A stretch of DNA of 64,000 nt from Pictodentalium vernedei (GCA_031216915.1 CM062297.1:534524971-534588970); one strand, 5' to 3'; counted from the stretch's first letter, positions 12,353 to 24,601 are shown. Translations and numbers: made by a program. The notes: generated by a model not told the origin, from the sequence alone.

Positions 12353-12528
12353 TTGAAACATTGTCAGAGGATGAGGATGATGAAGTCATGCAGTCTGGCG
12401 ATGGAGTTTGCATATCCTCCACACATTTCAGCAGCACATCAGAATTTACACCAACTCCAGGAGGACCATTCTCGGCACTTACCCCATCTATGTGGCCACA
12501 AGACATTATCACAAAACTAAACAATCCA
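12353..12528 (+). CDS. SGSM3: SGSM3-like gene, N-terminal exon
   Basis: The exon is preceded by a T-rich tract and CCAAACAG and ends CCA|GTAAGT, a strong donor. It begins with two bases of a split codon and ends in phase 0, giving 58 codons. The product starts acidic and Ser-rich ([17 protein letters not shown]), then [16 protein letters not shown]. This last stretch matches the conserved extreme N-terminus of vertebrate SGSM3 (small G protein signaling modulator 3, also RUTBC3), a TBC/SH3/RUN-domain Rab GTPase-activating protein family linked to membrane traffic. Catalytic TBC residues lie farther downstream and are not in this window. Joining to the next exon gives an uninterrupted frame. 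The acidic lead segment seems longer than in the vertebrate protein, so an upstream exon probably holds the start codon. Ortholog assignment is from remembered family sequence, not a search. Confidence 0.85.
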
Positions 12529-12829
12529 GTAAGTAATTCTTAATTCTGAAAATATACTTGGTACTTTCAGTATGTACCTCGTCTCTTTTACTCCAAATTA
12601 TTTTGAATATGCAGGCCTTGTTTGTTGTTTGTTTGTTTGTTAGAGTTTAACAGCATTTTCAGCAGTCAAAGTCATACTATGTTGAACAATTTTACGAATG
12701 GAAGAAATGGAGTACCCAGACAGAACCACTGAGCAGTAGTGAGTAACTGTCAGACTCTCCAACTTATTAACCTATCTGGTCATATAAAGGTATATTTTTG
12801 GTCCACAAGGATCTGGAAGCATAATATAT

Positions 12830-13128
12830 AGTTCGATCCCCATCCGGGATGACCCATGTTGTGTCCTTGGGCAAGGCACTTTATCCTGGTTGCCTACATA
12901 GGGGCATGATGATGCTGTGTACAAAGGCATACTGCATGTCGATGGTGCACATGTCTTCAACTGCTGTAACCCTGCTTGAGCAGAGCTTGAACAGAGTTAG
13001 AATGTTGAACTGACAGTTGCTCGTCGATGCTTGGTGGTTCTCTCTGGGTACTCTGGCTTACTCCGTCCGTAAAACTGTCACGGTCACTATTTGCCATTGT
13101 GCATAAGTATGTGACCTTAAAACACCAA

Positions 13129-13170
<42 letters not shown>
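12830..13170 (+). mobile_element. 5'-truncated tRNA-derived SINE, old copy
   Basis: It begins at a box-B-like GTTCGATCC and continues through the same body as the two full SINEs at 21244 and 46435 ('TGTCCTTGGGCAAG', 'CTCGTCGATGCTTGGTGGTTC', 'GTAAAACTGTCACGG'). It ends in (AATA)n. Box A and the tRNA-like head are missing. Many differences from the two young copies mark it as older. No flanking duplication was found. It sits in the first intron, about 300 bp after the exon. Confidence 0.8.
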
Positions 13171-13173
<3 letters not shown>

Positions 13174-13794
13174 CTTCAGATCCACCAGTCAGAATCCTTT
13201 TATAGTTGGTATATAACATCTCTACGAGGGTCAGATTCCAATTTGTTCAAATCACTCCCCTGGGTTATTAATTTGGGTTACGTCTGGGAGCCTGAATTTT
13301 AACTTAGTGCAATATGAGGAAATTTGTTTCAAAATCTTCTTCTTCAGATCCACCAATCAGAATCCTTTCATATTTGGTATACAACATCTCTAGGTGAGTC
13401 AGATTCAAGTTTGTTCAAATTGGGACCCTGGGTTAATACTTTGTCTCCCTATTTGAGTCCAAAGTTTAACTTAGTGCAATGTGAGGACATTTCTTTGAAA
13501 ACATTCTTCTTCAGATCCACCAGTCAGAAGTCTTTCATATTTGGTTTTTAACATCTCAAGGGGGATTAGATTCAAGTTTGTTCAATTTGAGTCTCTGGCT
13601 TAATGTTTGGGCTCTCTATGGGCGAGGGCGGTGGCAGGGGGGGAGCATGTTAGGTTCAGGTTTGTTCAAATCGATTCCTCAGTGTTTTTCCATAAAATGT
13701 GCCTTTCATGAACCATGTCTTACTGAATGTGACCCCAAATACTTTGAACCACTTTGGCAGGTGAGCGATTTAGGCCCCTTAAGATCTCTTGTTT
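13171..13794 (+). mobile_element. Family H element, 3' part (H0)
   Basis: Tandem units of about 160-170 bp are marked by 'TTCTTCAGATCCACCAGTCAGAATC' (broken here: TTCTTCAGATCC then ACCAGTCAGAATC) and 'TTTGGTATACAACATCTC'. The 3' end has GGTGAGCGATT, a degenerate AGGCCCCTTAAGATCT hairpin and CTCTTGTTT. The 5' end is not seen; the SINE fragment abuts it. Confidence 0.6.
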
Positions 13795-14258
13795 CATCAA
13801 CATTTCGATCCATTTCTCTCTTTGCAGGGAAGGGGATTTTGTCTTCTCGTGCCATATGCTTGTGAGTTATGTATAGAAAAGATAGTCAATATACAATTGG
13901 TTTTTAGCTCACCTGAGCAAAGCTCATGGGGAGCTTTACTAACCACTTTCTGTCAGTAGTCCGTCTGTTGTCGTCCGGCGTTAACTTTACATTATCGACT
14001 TCTCACAAACTACTCAACCAAATTGAACCAAATCTGATGTGCATGTTCCCTATCATATGTCAATTCAAGTTTGTTCAAATAAAGTTCACAGGGGGCACCA
14101 CAAGGGGCATAACTCTGATAGCACCCCCATAAAATACAAAAAAAAATCTTCAGATCCAGTGGTTAGAATCTTTTCATATTTGGTATACAACATCTCTAGG
14201 GGGGGGCAGATTCATGTTTGTTCAAATCGAGTCCCTGGGTTAATATTTGATTTTCTTT

Positions 14259-17200
14259 TCATTTTCATCAAAAACTGTTGCTGTTAGCAACAATCTTTGA
14301 ATTTATTGCATTTGTGCATCAACATTCTTCTTTGACATGGCCTACAGGCCACATTTATCATAGGATTGTTTTTAGCTCAACTTGACATAGTCAAGATAAG
14401 CTATTGCCATCACGCGTGCGGAAGTCTGTTAGACTATGAGTCTGTGAGTCTGTTAGTTGGTGAGTCTGTGAGTCTGTTAGTCTGTGAGTCTGTGAGTCTG
14501 TGACGTCTGTTCACATTTTCCTTTAGCACGGGCTACACCCCGCAGTTCTTGTCTGATCGTCACGAAATTTCATATGCAGGTTTGGGGTCATGTCTAGATG
14601 AGAACGTCCCCTTTTGGTCGCGATCGGGCAACCGGTATGGCTGCCCGAGCCCAAAACCCGAAAACCATTAGCACAGTCTACAGGTCGTATTTATGAAGGG
14701 ATTTCATTGTAACTTGGTAGGATGCCTCTGTATAATGCCTAGATGAGAACGTCCCCTTTTGGGCATGATCTATCAACCGTGATGGCTGCCCAAGCCCGAA
14801 ACCCAAAAACTTTTAGCACAGTCTGCAGGTCATGTTTAATGTGGAGGGATTTCATTGTAACTTGGTAGGATGACTCCTTATGATGTCTAGATGAGAATTT
14901 CCCCATTTGGGCATGATCTGCCAACCGTGACGACTGCCCGAACCCAAAACCCAAAAACCTTTAGCACAGTCTACAGGTCATATTTATTGAGGAATTTCAT
15001 TGTAACTTGGTGGGTTGACTTCATACAATGTCTAGATGTGAAAGTCACCTTTTGGGCATGATTGGGCAACTGTGACGGCTACAGGGGCCCAAAGCCCGAA
15101 AACCTTTAGCACAGTCTAGAGGTCATATTTATGAAGGGATTGCATTGTAACTTGGTAGGATGACCCCAAATAATGTCTAGATGAGAACGTCCCATTTTGA
15201 TCGCGATCATGCAGCCTTTATGGGTGCCCGAGCCCAAAAACCTTTAGCATAGGCAAAAGGTCATATTTATGGAAGGATTTCATTGTAACCTGTTAGGTTG
15301 ACTCCATGTAATGCCTAGATGATGACATTCCCTTTTGGTCGTGATTGGTCAGTTGTGATGGCTACTAGTGCCCGAAGCCCGAAAACCTTGAGCACAGTCT
15401 ACAGGTCATATTTATGAAGGGATTTCATTGTAACTTCTTAGGATCACTCCAGATGATGCCCAGATGAGATTGTCCCCTATGGTTGCAATCATTCAGCCAT
15501 GATGGCTGCCCGAGCCCGAAGCCCGAAAACCTTTAGCACAGTCTACAGGTCATATTTTTGAAGGGATTTCATTGTAACTTGGTAGGTTAACTTCATATAA
15601 TGTCTAGATGAGAACATCCCCTTTTGGACATGATTGGGCTACTGTGACGGCTAAAGGTGCCCGAAGCCCGAAAACCTTTATCACAGTCTTCAGGTCATAT
15701 TTATGAGGGGATTTCATTGTAACTTGGTAGGATGACTCCAAATAATGTCTAGATGAGAACATCCCATTTTGATCGCGATCATTCAGCCTTGATGGGTGCC
15801 CGAGCCCAAAAACCTTTAGTATAGGTAAAAGGTCATATTTATGGAAGGATTTCATTGTAACCTATTAGGTTGACTCCATATAATGCCTAGATGATGACAT
15901 CCCCTTTTGGTCGTGATTGGTCAGCTGTGATGGCTACAAGTGCCCGAAGCCCCAAAACCCTGAGCACAGTCTACAGGTCATATTTATGAAGGGATTTCAT
16001 TGTAACTTCGTAGGATCACTCCAGATGATGCCCAGATGAGATTGTCCCCTTTGGTTGCGATCATTCAACCATGATGGCTGCCCAAGCCCAAAGCTCAAAA
16101 ACCTTAAGCACAGTCTACAGGTCATATTTATGAAGGAATTTCATTGTAACTTGGTAGGTTGACTTCATATATTGTCTAGATGAGAACGTCCCCTTTTGGA
16201 CATGATTGGGCAACTTTGACGGCTAAAGGTGCCCAAAGCCCGAAAACCTTTTTGCACTGTCTACAGGTCATATTTATGAAGGGATTTCATTGTAACTTGG
16301 TAGGATGACTCCAAATAATGTCTAGATGAGAACGTCCCATTTTGGCAATGATCATTTAGCCTTGATGGGTGCCCGAGCCCAAAAACCTTTAGCATAGGCA
16401 AAAGGTTATATGTACAGAAGGATTTCATTATAACCTGTTAGGTTGACTCCATATAATGCCTAGATGATGACATCCCCTTTTGGTCGTGATTGGTCAGCTG
16501 TGATGGCTACAGGTGCCCGAAGCCCGAAAACCTTGAGTACAGTCTACAGGTCATATTTATGAAGGGATGTCATTGTAACTTCGCAGGATCACTCCAGATG
16601 ATGCCCAGATGAGATTGTCCCCTTTGGTTGCGATCATTCAGCCATGATGGCTGCCCGAGCCCGAAGCCCGAAAACCTTTAGCACAGTCTACAGGTCATAT
16701 TTATGAAGGGATTTCATTGTAACTTGGTAGGTTGACTTCATATAATGTCTAGATGAGAACGTCCCTTTTTGGACACGATTGGGCAACTGTGCCGGCTTCA
16801 GGGGCCCAAAAACCTTTAGAACAGCCTACAGGTCATAATTATGAAGGGATTTCATTGTAGCTTGGTAGGATGACTCCAAATAGTGTCCAGATGAGAATGT
16901 CCCCTTTTGGTTGCGATCATTCAACCATGATGGCTGCCAGAGCCCAAAAACCTTTAGCACAGTCTACAGGTCATATTTATTACGGGGATTTCATTGTAAC
17001 TTGGTAGATTGACTTCATATAATGTCTAGATGAGAACGTCCCCTTTGGACGCAATTGGGAAACTGACGGCTACAGGGGCCCGAAGCTCAAAAACCTTTAG
17101 CACAGTCTACAGGCCATATTTATGAGGGGATTTTAATGTAACTTGATAGGATGACTCGTTTTGGAATAATTTCACTGTAACTTGGTAACTTTTGTTGATA

Positions 17201-17762
17201 TACGTTAACTGTGAGGGCCACATACATTAACTGTGAGGTCATATTAACCCACCCCTCAGCTCTTTAGTACAGTGTACACCTCATATTATTTTTATCAAAA
17301 ACATAGCACACAGGGAACAGAAATGAACATATTCCCAATTATCACAGTTCTTGTCTTATTTCATAATCCTTTCATAAACATTGAACATTATCCTTTTCAT
17401 CAAACACAACACACAAGTTAAGCTACAGTGTCATTGACACGTTCATTGAACTTGGTGTGCTCATAAGGCAAGACCTTTAGATAAGTGCTATTGATTAGCA
17501 TTCATTTCTGTGAAAAAAGTTGCCATTTACAATAACCTCTGAACATACTGCATTTGTGTATCAACATTCTTCCTTTAGCCAGTCTTACAGTTTACATTTT
17601 AAAATGCATGGATTACTCTGACGTTGTGCACACACAATGCTGTTATGTTGAAATTTCATCAAATAACATTGGTACCAATGATCTTCAATATTGCCATTTC
17701 ATTTATAACTTACCAAGTTAAAGTTTGTCAAGTTGAGCTACGGTGTCATTGACACTTTCATT
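14259..17762 (+). mobile_element. 5'-truncated family C element inside H1
   Basis: The left piece (14259-14373) matches the C1 tail at 21809-21920 ('ACTGTTGCTGTTAGCAACA', 'GGCCTACAGGCCACATTTAT'). The right piece (17448-17762) continues it and ends AAGTTGAGCTACGG, a TGTCATTGACACT hairpin arm and TTCATT. The two pieces are separated by B2, so C was present before B2 inserted. Confidence 0.6.
14374..17447 (+). mobile_element. Family B element (B2), complete
   Basis: It begins AGCTCAACTTGACATAG with TCAAGATAAGCT, then a (GTCTGTGA)n stretch. It has roughly 17 units of about 150 bp to 17210, and the B tail ('CAAACACAACACACAAG'). It ends AAGTTAAGCTACAGTG, TCATTGACAC and TTCATT. A higher-order period of about 450-600 bp is visible, with alternating unit types ('GTCGCGATCATTCAGCC', 'GATGACATCCCC', 'GAGATTGTCCCC'). 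Minus-strand frames in it are repeat translations. Confidence 0.75.
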
Positions 17763-18530
17763 TCTGCGTTTTGTTCAGTTTTGAGATAAAAAAACAAATC
17801 TTTTTTAGCCTGAAAATTTTGGGTCTAGTTCGGACTTGGAAATTTTGGACCAAAATTTGGAAAAAATTTTTTGATTCTTTTCAAAATCGAGTTCCTAGAT
17901 GAATTAGAGTGTTTTGTGCAAAAATGTTTTACCCTATGTCCTCCCCTCCCTTCCTTGTTGCAGGGGGGGGGGGGGGGGGGGGTAGTTAGATGTAACAAAA
18001 TGTTTGGCTGCAAAATATATTTTGAAAGATTTAGAGTGATTTAATACTAAAAAATACCCCTAAAAAAATTGCTACAAAATGCGTTTTGAAGGAATTAGAG
18101 TGAATTTATGTAAAGAAAAAGGAACCCTATAATAATTTCATGACTTCATTCCTCTGAAGTGTTGATGAGCCATGATTAGCTGAATGTGATCCAAAATACT
18201 TCTTTGAACAACTTGTCAGGTGAACAATTAAGGCCCCTTGGGGCCTCTTGTTTCAAATAATCATTGAAGATTGCTATGTGACCAAATTAGACGATTTCGA
18301 GCAGACAATTCCCTGTGTGTATGGTAAATGAATTGGTGTTTGGAAGTTATTTGTAATTAAGAGGGTTATTCCAGCCAAAAATAAACTTTTTACTGGTATA
18401 GTGCTACATTTTTCAAAGGTGATTTGTAGCATAAGTATTTTTTTTCAAAGATACAAAATTGCCAGCAATTTTGTTCATCAATAATTGTTTTGTTGGGACT
18501 CTCCAATAAATTGCAGCAATACAATTTTAT

Positions 18531-18588
18531 ATGCTGAAAGCCACTTTAGTTGCACACAATGTGAAGCCACTAAAGTGGCTTTCAGCAT
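18531..18588. repeat. Perfect 20-bp inverted repeat, 18-nt loop
   Basis: Bases 18531-18550 (ATGCTGAAAGCCACTTTAGT) are the exact reverse complement of 18569-18588. It lies 136 bp before the second exon's acceptor side. A transcribed copy would fold into a stable hairpin. It could be a decayed palindromic transposon end or an RNA hairpin. Confidence 0.8.
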
Positions 18589-18723
18589 TTTTCAGTAGAG
18601 CCCTGATAGTGGCTTGTAGCACTCTACCAGTTAAATGGGTTCCACTGTACATGTTCATGTTGTGAAACAGACATTCATTGTCATACCATCAATGGATTAT
18701 TTTAATTTTTTATGTTTCCACAG

Positions 18724-18790
18724 CCTGAAGATCCTTATGGACAGTTGGACTACCGCTATGATGAATTTGGTTTCAAAGTGGAGGAAGAAG
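18724..18790 (+). CDS. SGSM3: SGSM3-like gene, second visible exon
   Basis: The acceptor TTTCCACAG precedes 67 bases ending GAAGAAG|GTAACA, a usable donor. It enters in phase 0 from the 12528 donor and leaves in phase 1. The product is PEDPYGQLDYRYDEFGFKVE followed by acidic residues. The segment YDEFGFKV corresponds to the conserved YDEFGF block near the N-terminus of SGSM3 proteins. The exon is too short for most open-frame scans but fits both neighbours in phase and order. The following intron is 35.8 kb and filled with nested elements, yet the exon and its splice signals look intact, with no stop or shift. Confidence 0.85.
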
Positions 18791-18991
18791 GTAACAGCAG
18801 ATTAACTTTTTGATTTTAAATGCTGTTGTAAAATACTAGCTACTACAGAGGAACCTTGTGTTTTGAATAGCCACTTTGTCAGTAAAAAGTATTTAATTGA
18901 AGGGATATTAAACTGCAATTTTGAAAAAAATAAGTTGACCTTTTAACAGAACCACAATCTCTGCTATGCAAAAGTACTCTTGTGTTTTATT

Positions 18992-19283
18992 ATGCCCCTG
19001 ACTTGAAAAGTCGAAGGGGTATCAAGTGGAGACCTCCATCCATCCATCCGTCCGTTCATCCATCTGTCCATTCATCACAACATTTTCCCTCATATCTCAG
19101 CCACTGCTACTTTGATTTGAATAATATTTGGTGTTATGATAGAGCATCATGGGGTAATGATACCTGCATAGCGTGAGTTTTTTCCACACATTTTTCCAGT
19201 GTTATTGCCCTTTTTTACTCTTTCGACTTACAAATTTTTGGCGGGTCAGGGGTATTGGCACATGCTTTGTGTTGCCCCTCTTG
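18992..19283 (+). mobile_element. Small family F element (F1)
   Basis: The 292-bp element starts ATGCCCCTGACTTG, folding with AAGTCGAAGGGGTAT, and has a short (CATC)n/(CCGT)n stretch. It closes with GTCAGGGGTAT (complement of the start), a TTGCCCC segment and the terminus CTCTTG. It has no tandem core. It is a minimal example of the window-wide architecture. Confidence 0.65.
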
Positions 19284-19773
19284 TATGTCATTCGTACGAA
19301 AGCATACAATATGATTAAATAATTATCATCAAGGTGAGAATTTGTCAGATATTTGAAAATCAATGCAGTGATCACTTATGGAAAAATCTGTACAATGTCA
19401 TTTTCCCTATTTGTCGAAATTAACTTTCTTAGAAGGTCAAAGGTGAAGCTTATTTTCAAGCAGGTCTGTTTACGGCATACACATCAGTGAAATGTGTTTC
19501 AGACTGCCATTGTCAATAAATGTGCTGAAGGTTTTATTGGATACATAACTGCAATTTATTTGAAATAATACAAAGTTTTTGATCAAGTTGTGTTAACAAC
19601 TAAGACCTATGGTTTGGTGACAGTCGATGTGCACCGGGCATCCTTGCACTGTTAGCGCAATAACTTTAACAAACGTACTCCAATTTGATTAATATTTTCT
19701 GTACAGGTTTTGGAACAGGTTTTTGGAAATAATATCTCAAGCGAGTTCAAAAACTGGCCCGGTCCGATTTATT
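19284..19773. other. Intron sequence without recognised features
   Basis: AT-rich, no clear repeat unit. Part of it ('GTGCACCGGGCATCCTTGCAC') may belong to another decayed element that I cannot classify. Confidence 0.4.
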
Positions 19774-19983
19774 AGTTCCCCACGGTTTTACTGTTTTTGG
19801 GGACTATTGGATTGCACTCCGTCTGTCCGTCTGTCTGTCCTCATTTATGTTACCACCTGTATCTCATATATGCTTTGACGCTGTACTTTCATTTTTATAC
19901 CATTGGTGACACATAATAGGAGGATGATGCATGTCAAAAATGTTTGAAAAAAAATTCAACATGGCCGACTGGCGGCCATTTTT

Positions 19984-22249
19984 GGCTCAACTTGACAAAG
20001 TCAAGCTGAGCTATTGCCATCACTTCTTGTCCGTCGGGGAACATACGTATGTTAGTATGTTAGTACGTACTTCCACAGTTTCTTTTGGCACACCTCACAG
20101 GTCGCATTTATGATTTTGAAACTTGGTATGCTTGTTTGGGGTGACCTCCAGATGGGAACTATCGATTTTCTTCAATATCCGTCAAAAAATGTTGCCGCGG
20201 CCAACGTTCTTAGAACTTAGTTTAGTGAGACCACAATATTTCCCTTTGGCACACCCTACAGGGCACATTTATGATTGGATTGCTTTGAAACCTGGTATGC
20301 TTGTTTAGGGTGACCTCTAGATGGGAGCTATCGATTTTCTTAAATTTCCGTCAAAAAATGTTGCCACGGCCAACGTTCTTGGAAATTAGTTTAGTCAGAC
20401 CTTAATATTTCCCTTTGGCACACCCTGCAGGGCATATTTATGATCGGATTGCTTTGAAACGTTTGGGGAGACCTCTAGATGGGAGTTATCAATTTTCTTC
20501 AATTTCCGTCAAAAAATGTTGCCGCGGCCAACGTTCTTAGAACTTAGTTTAGTCAGAAGACCTCAATATTTCCCTTTGGCACACCCTACAGGGCACATTT
20601 ATGATCGGATTGCTTTGAAACCTGGCATGCTTGTTTGGGGTGACCTCTAGATGGGTGCTATCGATTTTCTTCAATTTCCATCAAAAAATGTTGCCGCGGC
20701 CAACGTTCTTAGAACTTAGTTTAGTCTGACCACAATATTTCCCTTTGGCACACCCTACAGGGCACATTTATGATTGGATTGCTTTGAAACCTGGTATGCT
20801 TGTTTAGGGTGACCTCTAGATGGGAGCTATCGATTTTCTTCAATTTTCGTCAAAAAATGTTGCCACGGCCAATGTTCTTAGAACTTAATTTAGTCAGACC
20901 ACAATATATTCCTTTGGCACAACCTACAGGGCACATTTATGATTGGATTGCTTTGAAACCTGGTATGCTGGTTTGGGGAGACCTCTAGATGGGAGCTATC
21001 GATTTTCTTCAATTTCCGTCGAAAAATGTTGCCGCTGCCAACAAAGTCAAGCTGAGCATTGCCATCACTTCTCATATGTACGTACGTCTGTTTGTATGTA
21101 CGTCCACAATTTCCTTTGGCACACCTCACAGGTCGCATTTATTTTCATTTCCTTTAAAAAATTATTGTCGTTTTCACCAGCCTTTAAACTTACTGCATTT
21201 GTGTAGCAACTTATCCCTTTTGCACTCTCTGCAGGGTATATTTGGGGGCGCGGTGGCTCAGTTGGTAGAGGTGCAGGCTGCAAGCCGAGAGGTCCTCGGT
21301 TCGAATCCCACCTGCGGCAACCGCGTTGTGTCCTTGGGCAAGACACTTCACCCCGATTGCCTACATGGGGGGCACGATGACGCTGTGTACTGAGGCGTAC
21401 TGCACGTCGATGGTGCGCATGTCTTCAACCAATCTAACCCTGCCTGTGCTGCGGTGCAGAGTTCAGAGTTACGATGTTGGAGAGCTGACAGCTGCTCGTC
21501 GTTGCTCGGTGGTTCTCTCCGGGTACTCCGGCTTCCTCCACCCGTAAAACTGTCACGGTCACGATTAGCCATTGTGCATAAGTATGTGACCTTAAACACC
21601 AATAAATAAATAAATAAATAAATGCAGGGTATATTTATGAATTTCCATAAAAAAGAGAAAAAAACATTGCCACAAGCAATGACATTCAAACTTCGTGCAT
21701 TTTGCATTAACATCTTTCTTTGGCATGCCTCAGAGGGTGAATTCATTATCAGGCTGTTTTGAAACTTTGTATGCTTATGCAAGATGACAAAGATAGGAGC
21801 TATCGATTTTCTTTTCATTTCCATCAAATACTGTTGCTGTTAGCAACAGCCTTTGATTTTATTGTATTTGTGCATCAACATTCCTCTTTGAAATGGCCTA
21901 CAGGCCACATTTATCAGGATTTTTTTTTTAACTTGGTGTGCTCATTGGGCGAGACCTTTAGATAAGAGCTATGGATTAGCATTCATTCCTGTGAAAAAAG
22001 TTGCCATTTACAATAACATAACCTCTGAACCTACTGCATTTGTGTATCAACATTCTTCCTTTAGCCAGGCTTACAGTTTACATTTATAAATTCAAGGATT
22101 ACTCTTGACGTTGTGCACACACAATGCTGTTATGTTGAAATTTCACCAAATAATATTGGTACCAATGATCTTCAATTTTGCCATTTCACTTATAACTTAC
22201 CAAGTTCAAGTTTGTCAAGTTGAGCTACAGTGTCATTGACCCTTTAATT
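19984..22249 (+). mobile_element. Family C element (C1) with nested young SINE
   Basis: The 5' end is GGCTCAACTTGACAAAG with TCAAGCTGAGCT, inserted after the T run of an E unit. About seven units of about 150 bp follow ('CCCTTTGGCACACCCTACAG', 'GACCTCTAGATGGGAGC', 'TGTTGCCGCGGCCAACG'). The unique tail ends TGTCAAGTTGAGCTACAG, TGTCATTGAC and TTAATT. The E array continues directly afterwards. A SINE sits at 21244-21622. Confidence 0.7.
21244..21622 (+). mobile_element. Full-length tRNA-derived SINE (copy 1)
   Basis: It is flanked by a perfect 14-bp duplication TGCAGGGTATATTT (21230-21243 and 21623-21636). The head has RNA polymerase III box A TGGCTCAGTTGG (21254-21265) and box B GGTTCGAATCC (21298-21308), 32 bp apart, as in a tRNA. 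The body holds a conserved-looking block CTCTCCGGGTACTCCGGC, and the tail is (AATA)n. It moves by borrowing LINE machinery (family knowledge). The overlapping open frames, which repeat in copy 2, are not genes. It is nearly identical to copy 2 at 46435. Confidence 0.92.
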
Positions 22250-23081
22250 GTCATCATTTTGTGCTTCATTTGATGTTACCACCTGTATCTTAGATATGTT
22301 TTGATATATTTGCTTCAGGTTTCTAACATTGATCATAGATGCTGTGAGGATGATGCACGTCAAAATTGTTTTAAAAAAAAATTCAAGATGGCCGAATGAC
22401 GTCCATTTTTGTTCATTTTTTGCATTCTCAAGTTACGTTATCACCCGTACCTTAAAGATGTTTTGAGATATTAGTTTTAAATTATCAACATTTGTCAGAC
22501 ATCATAGGAGGATGATGCATGCCAAAATCTTTTGAAAAAAAAAATTCAAGATGGCCGAATGGCAGCCATTTTTGTTGTCATTTTTTTTTGCTATATTTGA
22601 CGTTACCACTTGTATCTTAGTTTATGTTACCACCTGTATCTCATAGATGCTTCAACGATGTACTTTCATTTTTATGCCATTGGTGACACATAATAGAAAG
22701 ACAATGCACGTTAAAACTTTCTGAAAAAAAAAATCAAGATGGCCTACCGGCGGCCATTTTTGTCATTATTTTTTTGTTTCATTTGATGTTACCACCTGTA
22801 TCTTAGACATGTTTAATATATTTGTTTCAGGTTTCTAACATTGTTCATGGATGCTGTGAGGATGATGCACATCAAAATTTTTTGAAAAAAAAAATTCAAG
22901 ATGGCCTGGCCATTTTTGTTCCTTTTTTGTATTCTCAAGTTACGTTATCACCCATATCTTGCAGCGGTTTTGAGATATTAGTTTTAAATTTTCAACATTT
23001 TTCAGTCACCATAGGAGAATGATGCATGCCAAAATCTTTTAAAAAAAAATTTAAGATGGCCGGATGGCAGCCATTTTTGTT

Positions 23082-24601
23082 AGCTCAACTTTGGCAAAGC
23101 CAAATTTGAGCTTTTGTCATGACCCGTCGTCCGTCTGGCCGTCTGTCTGTCTGTCCGTCTGTCCGTACGTCAACAATTGGATACGGCTCGGTCTAGAGGC
23201 CGTATTTATGAACCGATCTTTACGAAACTTCTTGGGTACCTTTGTTATGACCGTGGGACGAGAACGAGTGTTTTTGGGTGCGGTCCGAAATTCAAGATGG
23301 CTGCCAGCCGCCGTTTTGTACCGACGATGCAGAAATCTGTTTTTTGTACAGAACTTCCATATGAAAGCTCTGATTTGAATAATTTTTTGTATGAATGTTT
23401 AGTACCATGGGATACATCACATATAATACGGTTTTTTTTCTCGTGCATAAATTATACAAATTAGACTAATTTTGATGTTTTTTGGTGTTACTTTCTGCAC
23501 TGTAAGTGCAAATGCCAATACGGCTCAGGCTAGAGGCCGTATTTATGAACCGATCTTTACGAAACTTCTTGGGTACCTTTGGTATCACCGTGGGACGAGA
23601 ACGAGTGTTTTGGGGTCCGGTCTGAAATTCAAGATGGCTGCCAGTGGCCATTTTGTACCGAAATTAGGTCTAATCAGTTTTTTGTACAAAACTTCTATAC
23701 AGCTCAGACTAGAGTTTATATTTATGAACCAATCTTTACTAAACTTCTTGGGTACCTTTGTTATCACCGTGGGATGAGATCGAGTATTTTTGGGTGTGGT
23801 CCAAAATTCAAGATGGCCACCAGCAGCCATTTTGTACCCAAATTAGTGCAATCAGTCTTTTGTACAGAACTTCTGTATGAAAGTTCTGATTTGAATAAAT
23901 ATTTGTATGAATGCTTAGTAACATGGAATACATCACATATTGTAAGGGTTTTTTTTCGTGCAGAAATTATGCAAATTGGATGAACTTTGATTTATTCAGT
24001 GCTACTTACACAATGTAAGCACACATGTCAATACGGCTCAGGGTAGAGGCTGTATTTATGAACCGATCTTCACAAAACTTCTGGGGTACCTTTGTTATCA
24101 CCTTGGGAAGAGAATGAGTGTTTTTGGGTGCGGTCCAAAATTCAAGATGGCTGCCAGTGGCCATTTTGTACCGAAATTAGGTCCAATCAGTTTTTTGTCA
24201 CAAGTCCTATACAGCTTGTATTTATGAACTGATCTTCACAAAACTTCTTGGGTACCTTTGTTTTCACCTTGGGACAGGAACGAGTGTGTTTTGGGGTGCC
24301 TTTGTTATCACTGTGCTATGAGAACAAATATTTTGGGATCCAGTCAGGCCCACTCTGGGACTCAAAGATTTTTTTCTAGTTTAGCATCTGACTGTCACCC
24401 ACCTTTACAATACTTTACCTATACATTTGTTACAGGCAACGGTCAGTATTTATGTACAGACCGTTACAATACTTTATATGTACCTTTGTTATCAGGTCAT
24501 TACGTCATTACCTAGATGTTTGTCATTGCTGTGTCACATACTATACATGTACATGTCTTTGTCTTGACAAGTTGAGCTACAGTGTCATTGACACTTTCAT
24601 T
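23082..24601 (+). mobile_element. Family D element (D1)
   Basis: It starts AGCTCAACTTTGGCAAAG with CCAAATTTGAGC, then a (CCGTCTGT)n stretch. The core units carry 'ATTTATGAACCGATCTTTAC', 'GACGAGAACGAGTG', 'TTCAAGATGGCTGCCAG' and 'CCATTTTGTACC', with alternating spacings near 180 and 340 bp. The tail ends GACAAGTTGAGCTACAG, TGTCATTGACACT and TTCATT. It is inserted in the E array. Many open frames on both strands are unit translations. Confidence 0.7.

Larger units (their letters stand above)
13906..18250 (+). mobile_element. Family H element (H1) carrying nested C and B elements
   Basis: The 5' end AGCTCACCTGAGCAAAGCTC is followed by GTCCGTCTGTTGTCGTCC and the H-type lead (CTTCTCACAAACTACTCAACC). 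The 3' end at 18215-18250 has the arm remnant CAGGTGAACAATTA, the hairpin AGGCCCC-TT-GGGGCCT and CTCTTG. In between, a 5'-truncated family C piece (about 14259-17762) holds a complete family B element (14374-17447). Host H sequence resumes at about 17763. G and C homopolymers (for example 17964-17981) lie in its tail. Confidence 0.65.

Noticed and set aside
14450..14510. CRISPR-like short direct repeats (GTCTGTGAGTCTGTTA)
   Set aside because: Simple (GTCTGTGA)n repeat at a fixed place in each element of an animal genome; no unique spacers.
21244..21320. Possible functional tRNA gene
   Set aside because: Box A and box B are present but the head continues into a SINE body with an (AATA)n tail and target duplications, and an acceptor stem is not evident.
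20989..21827. 134- and 159-codon frames, repeated at 46341-46827
   Set aside because: They lie within the two SINE copies, which have Pol III boxes and target duplications; the similarity of the frames is due to the SINE.
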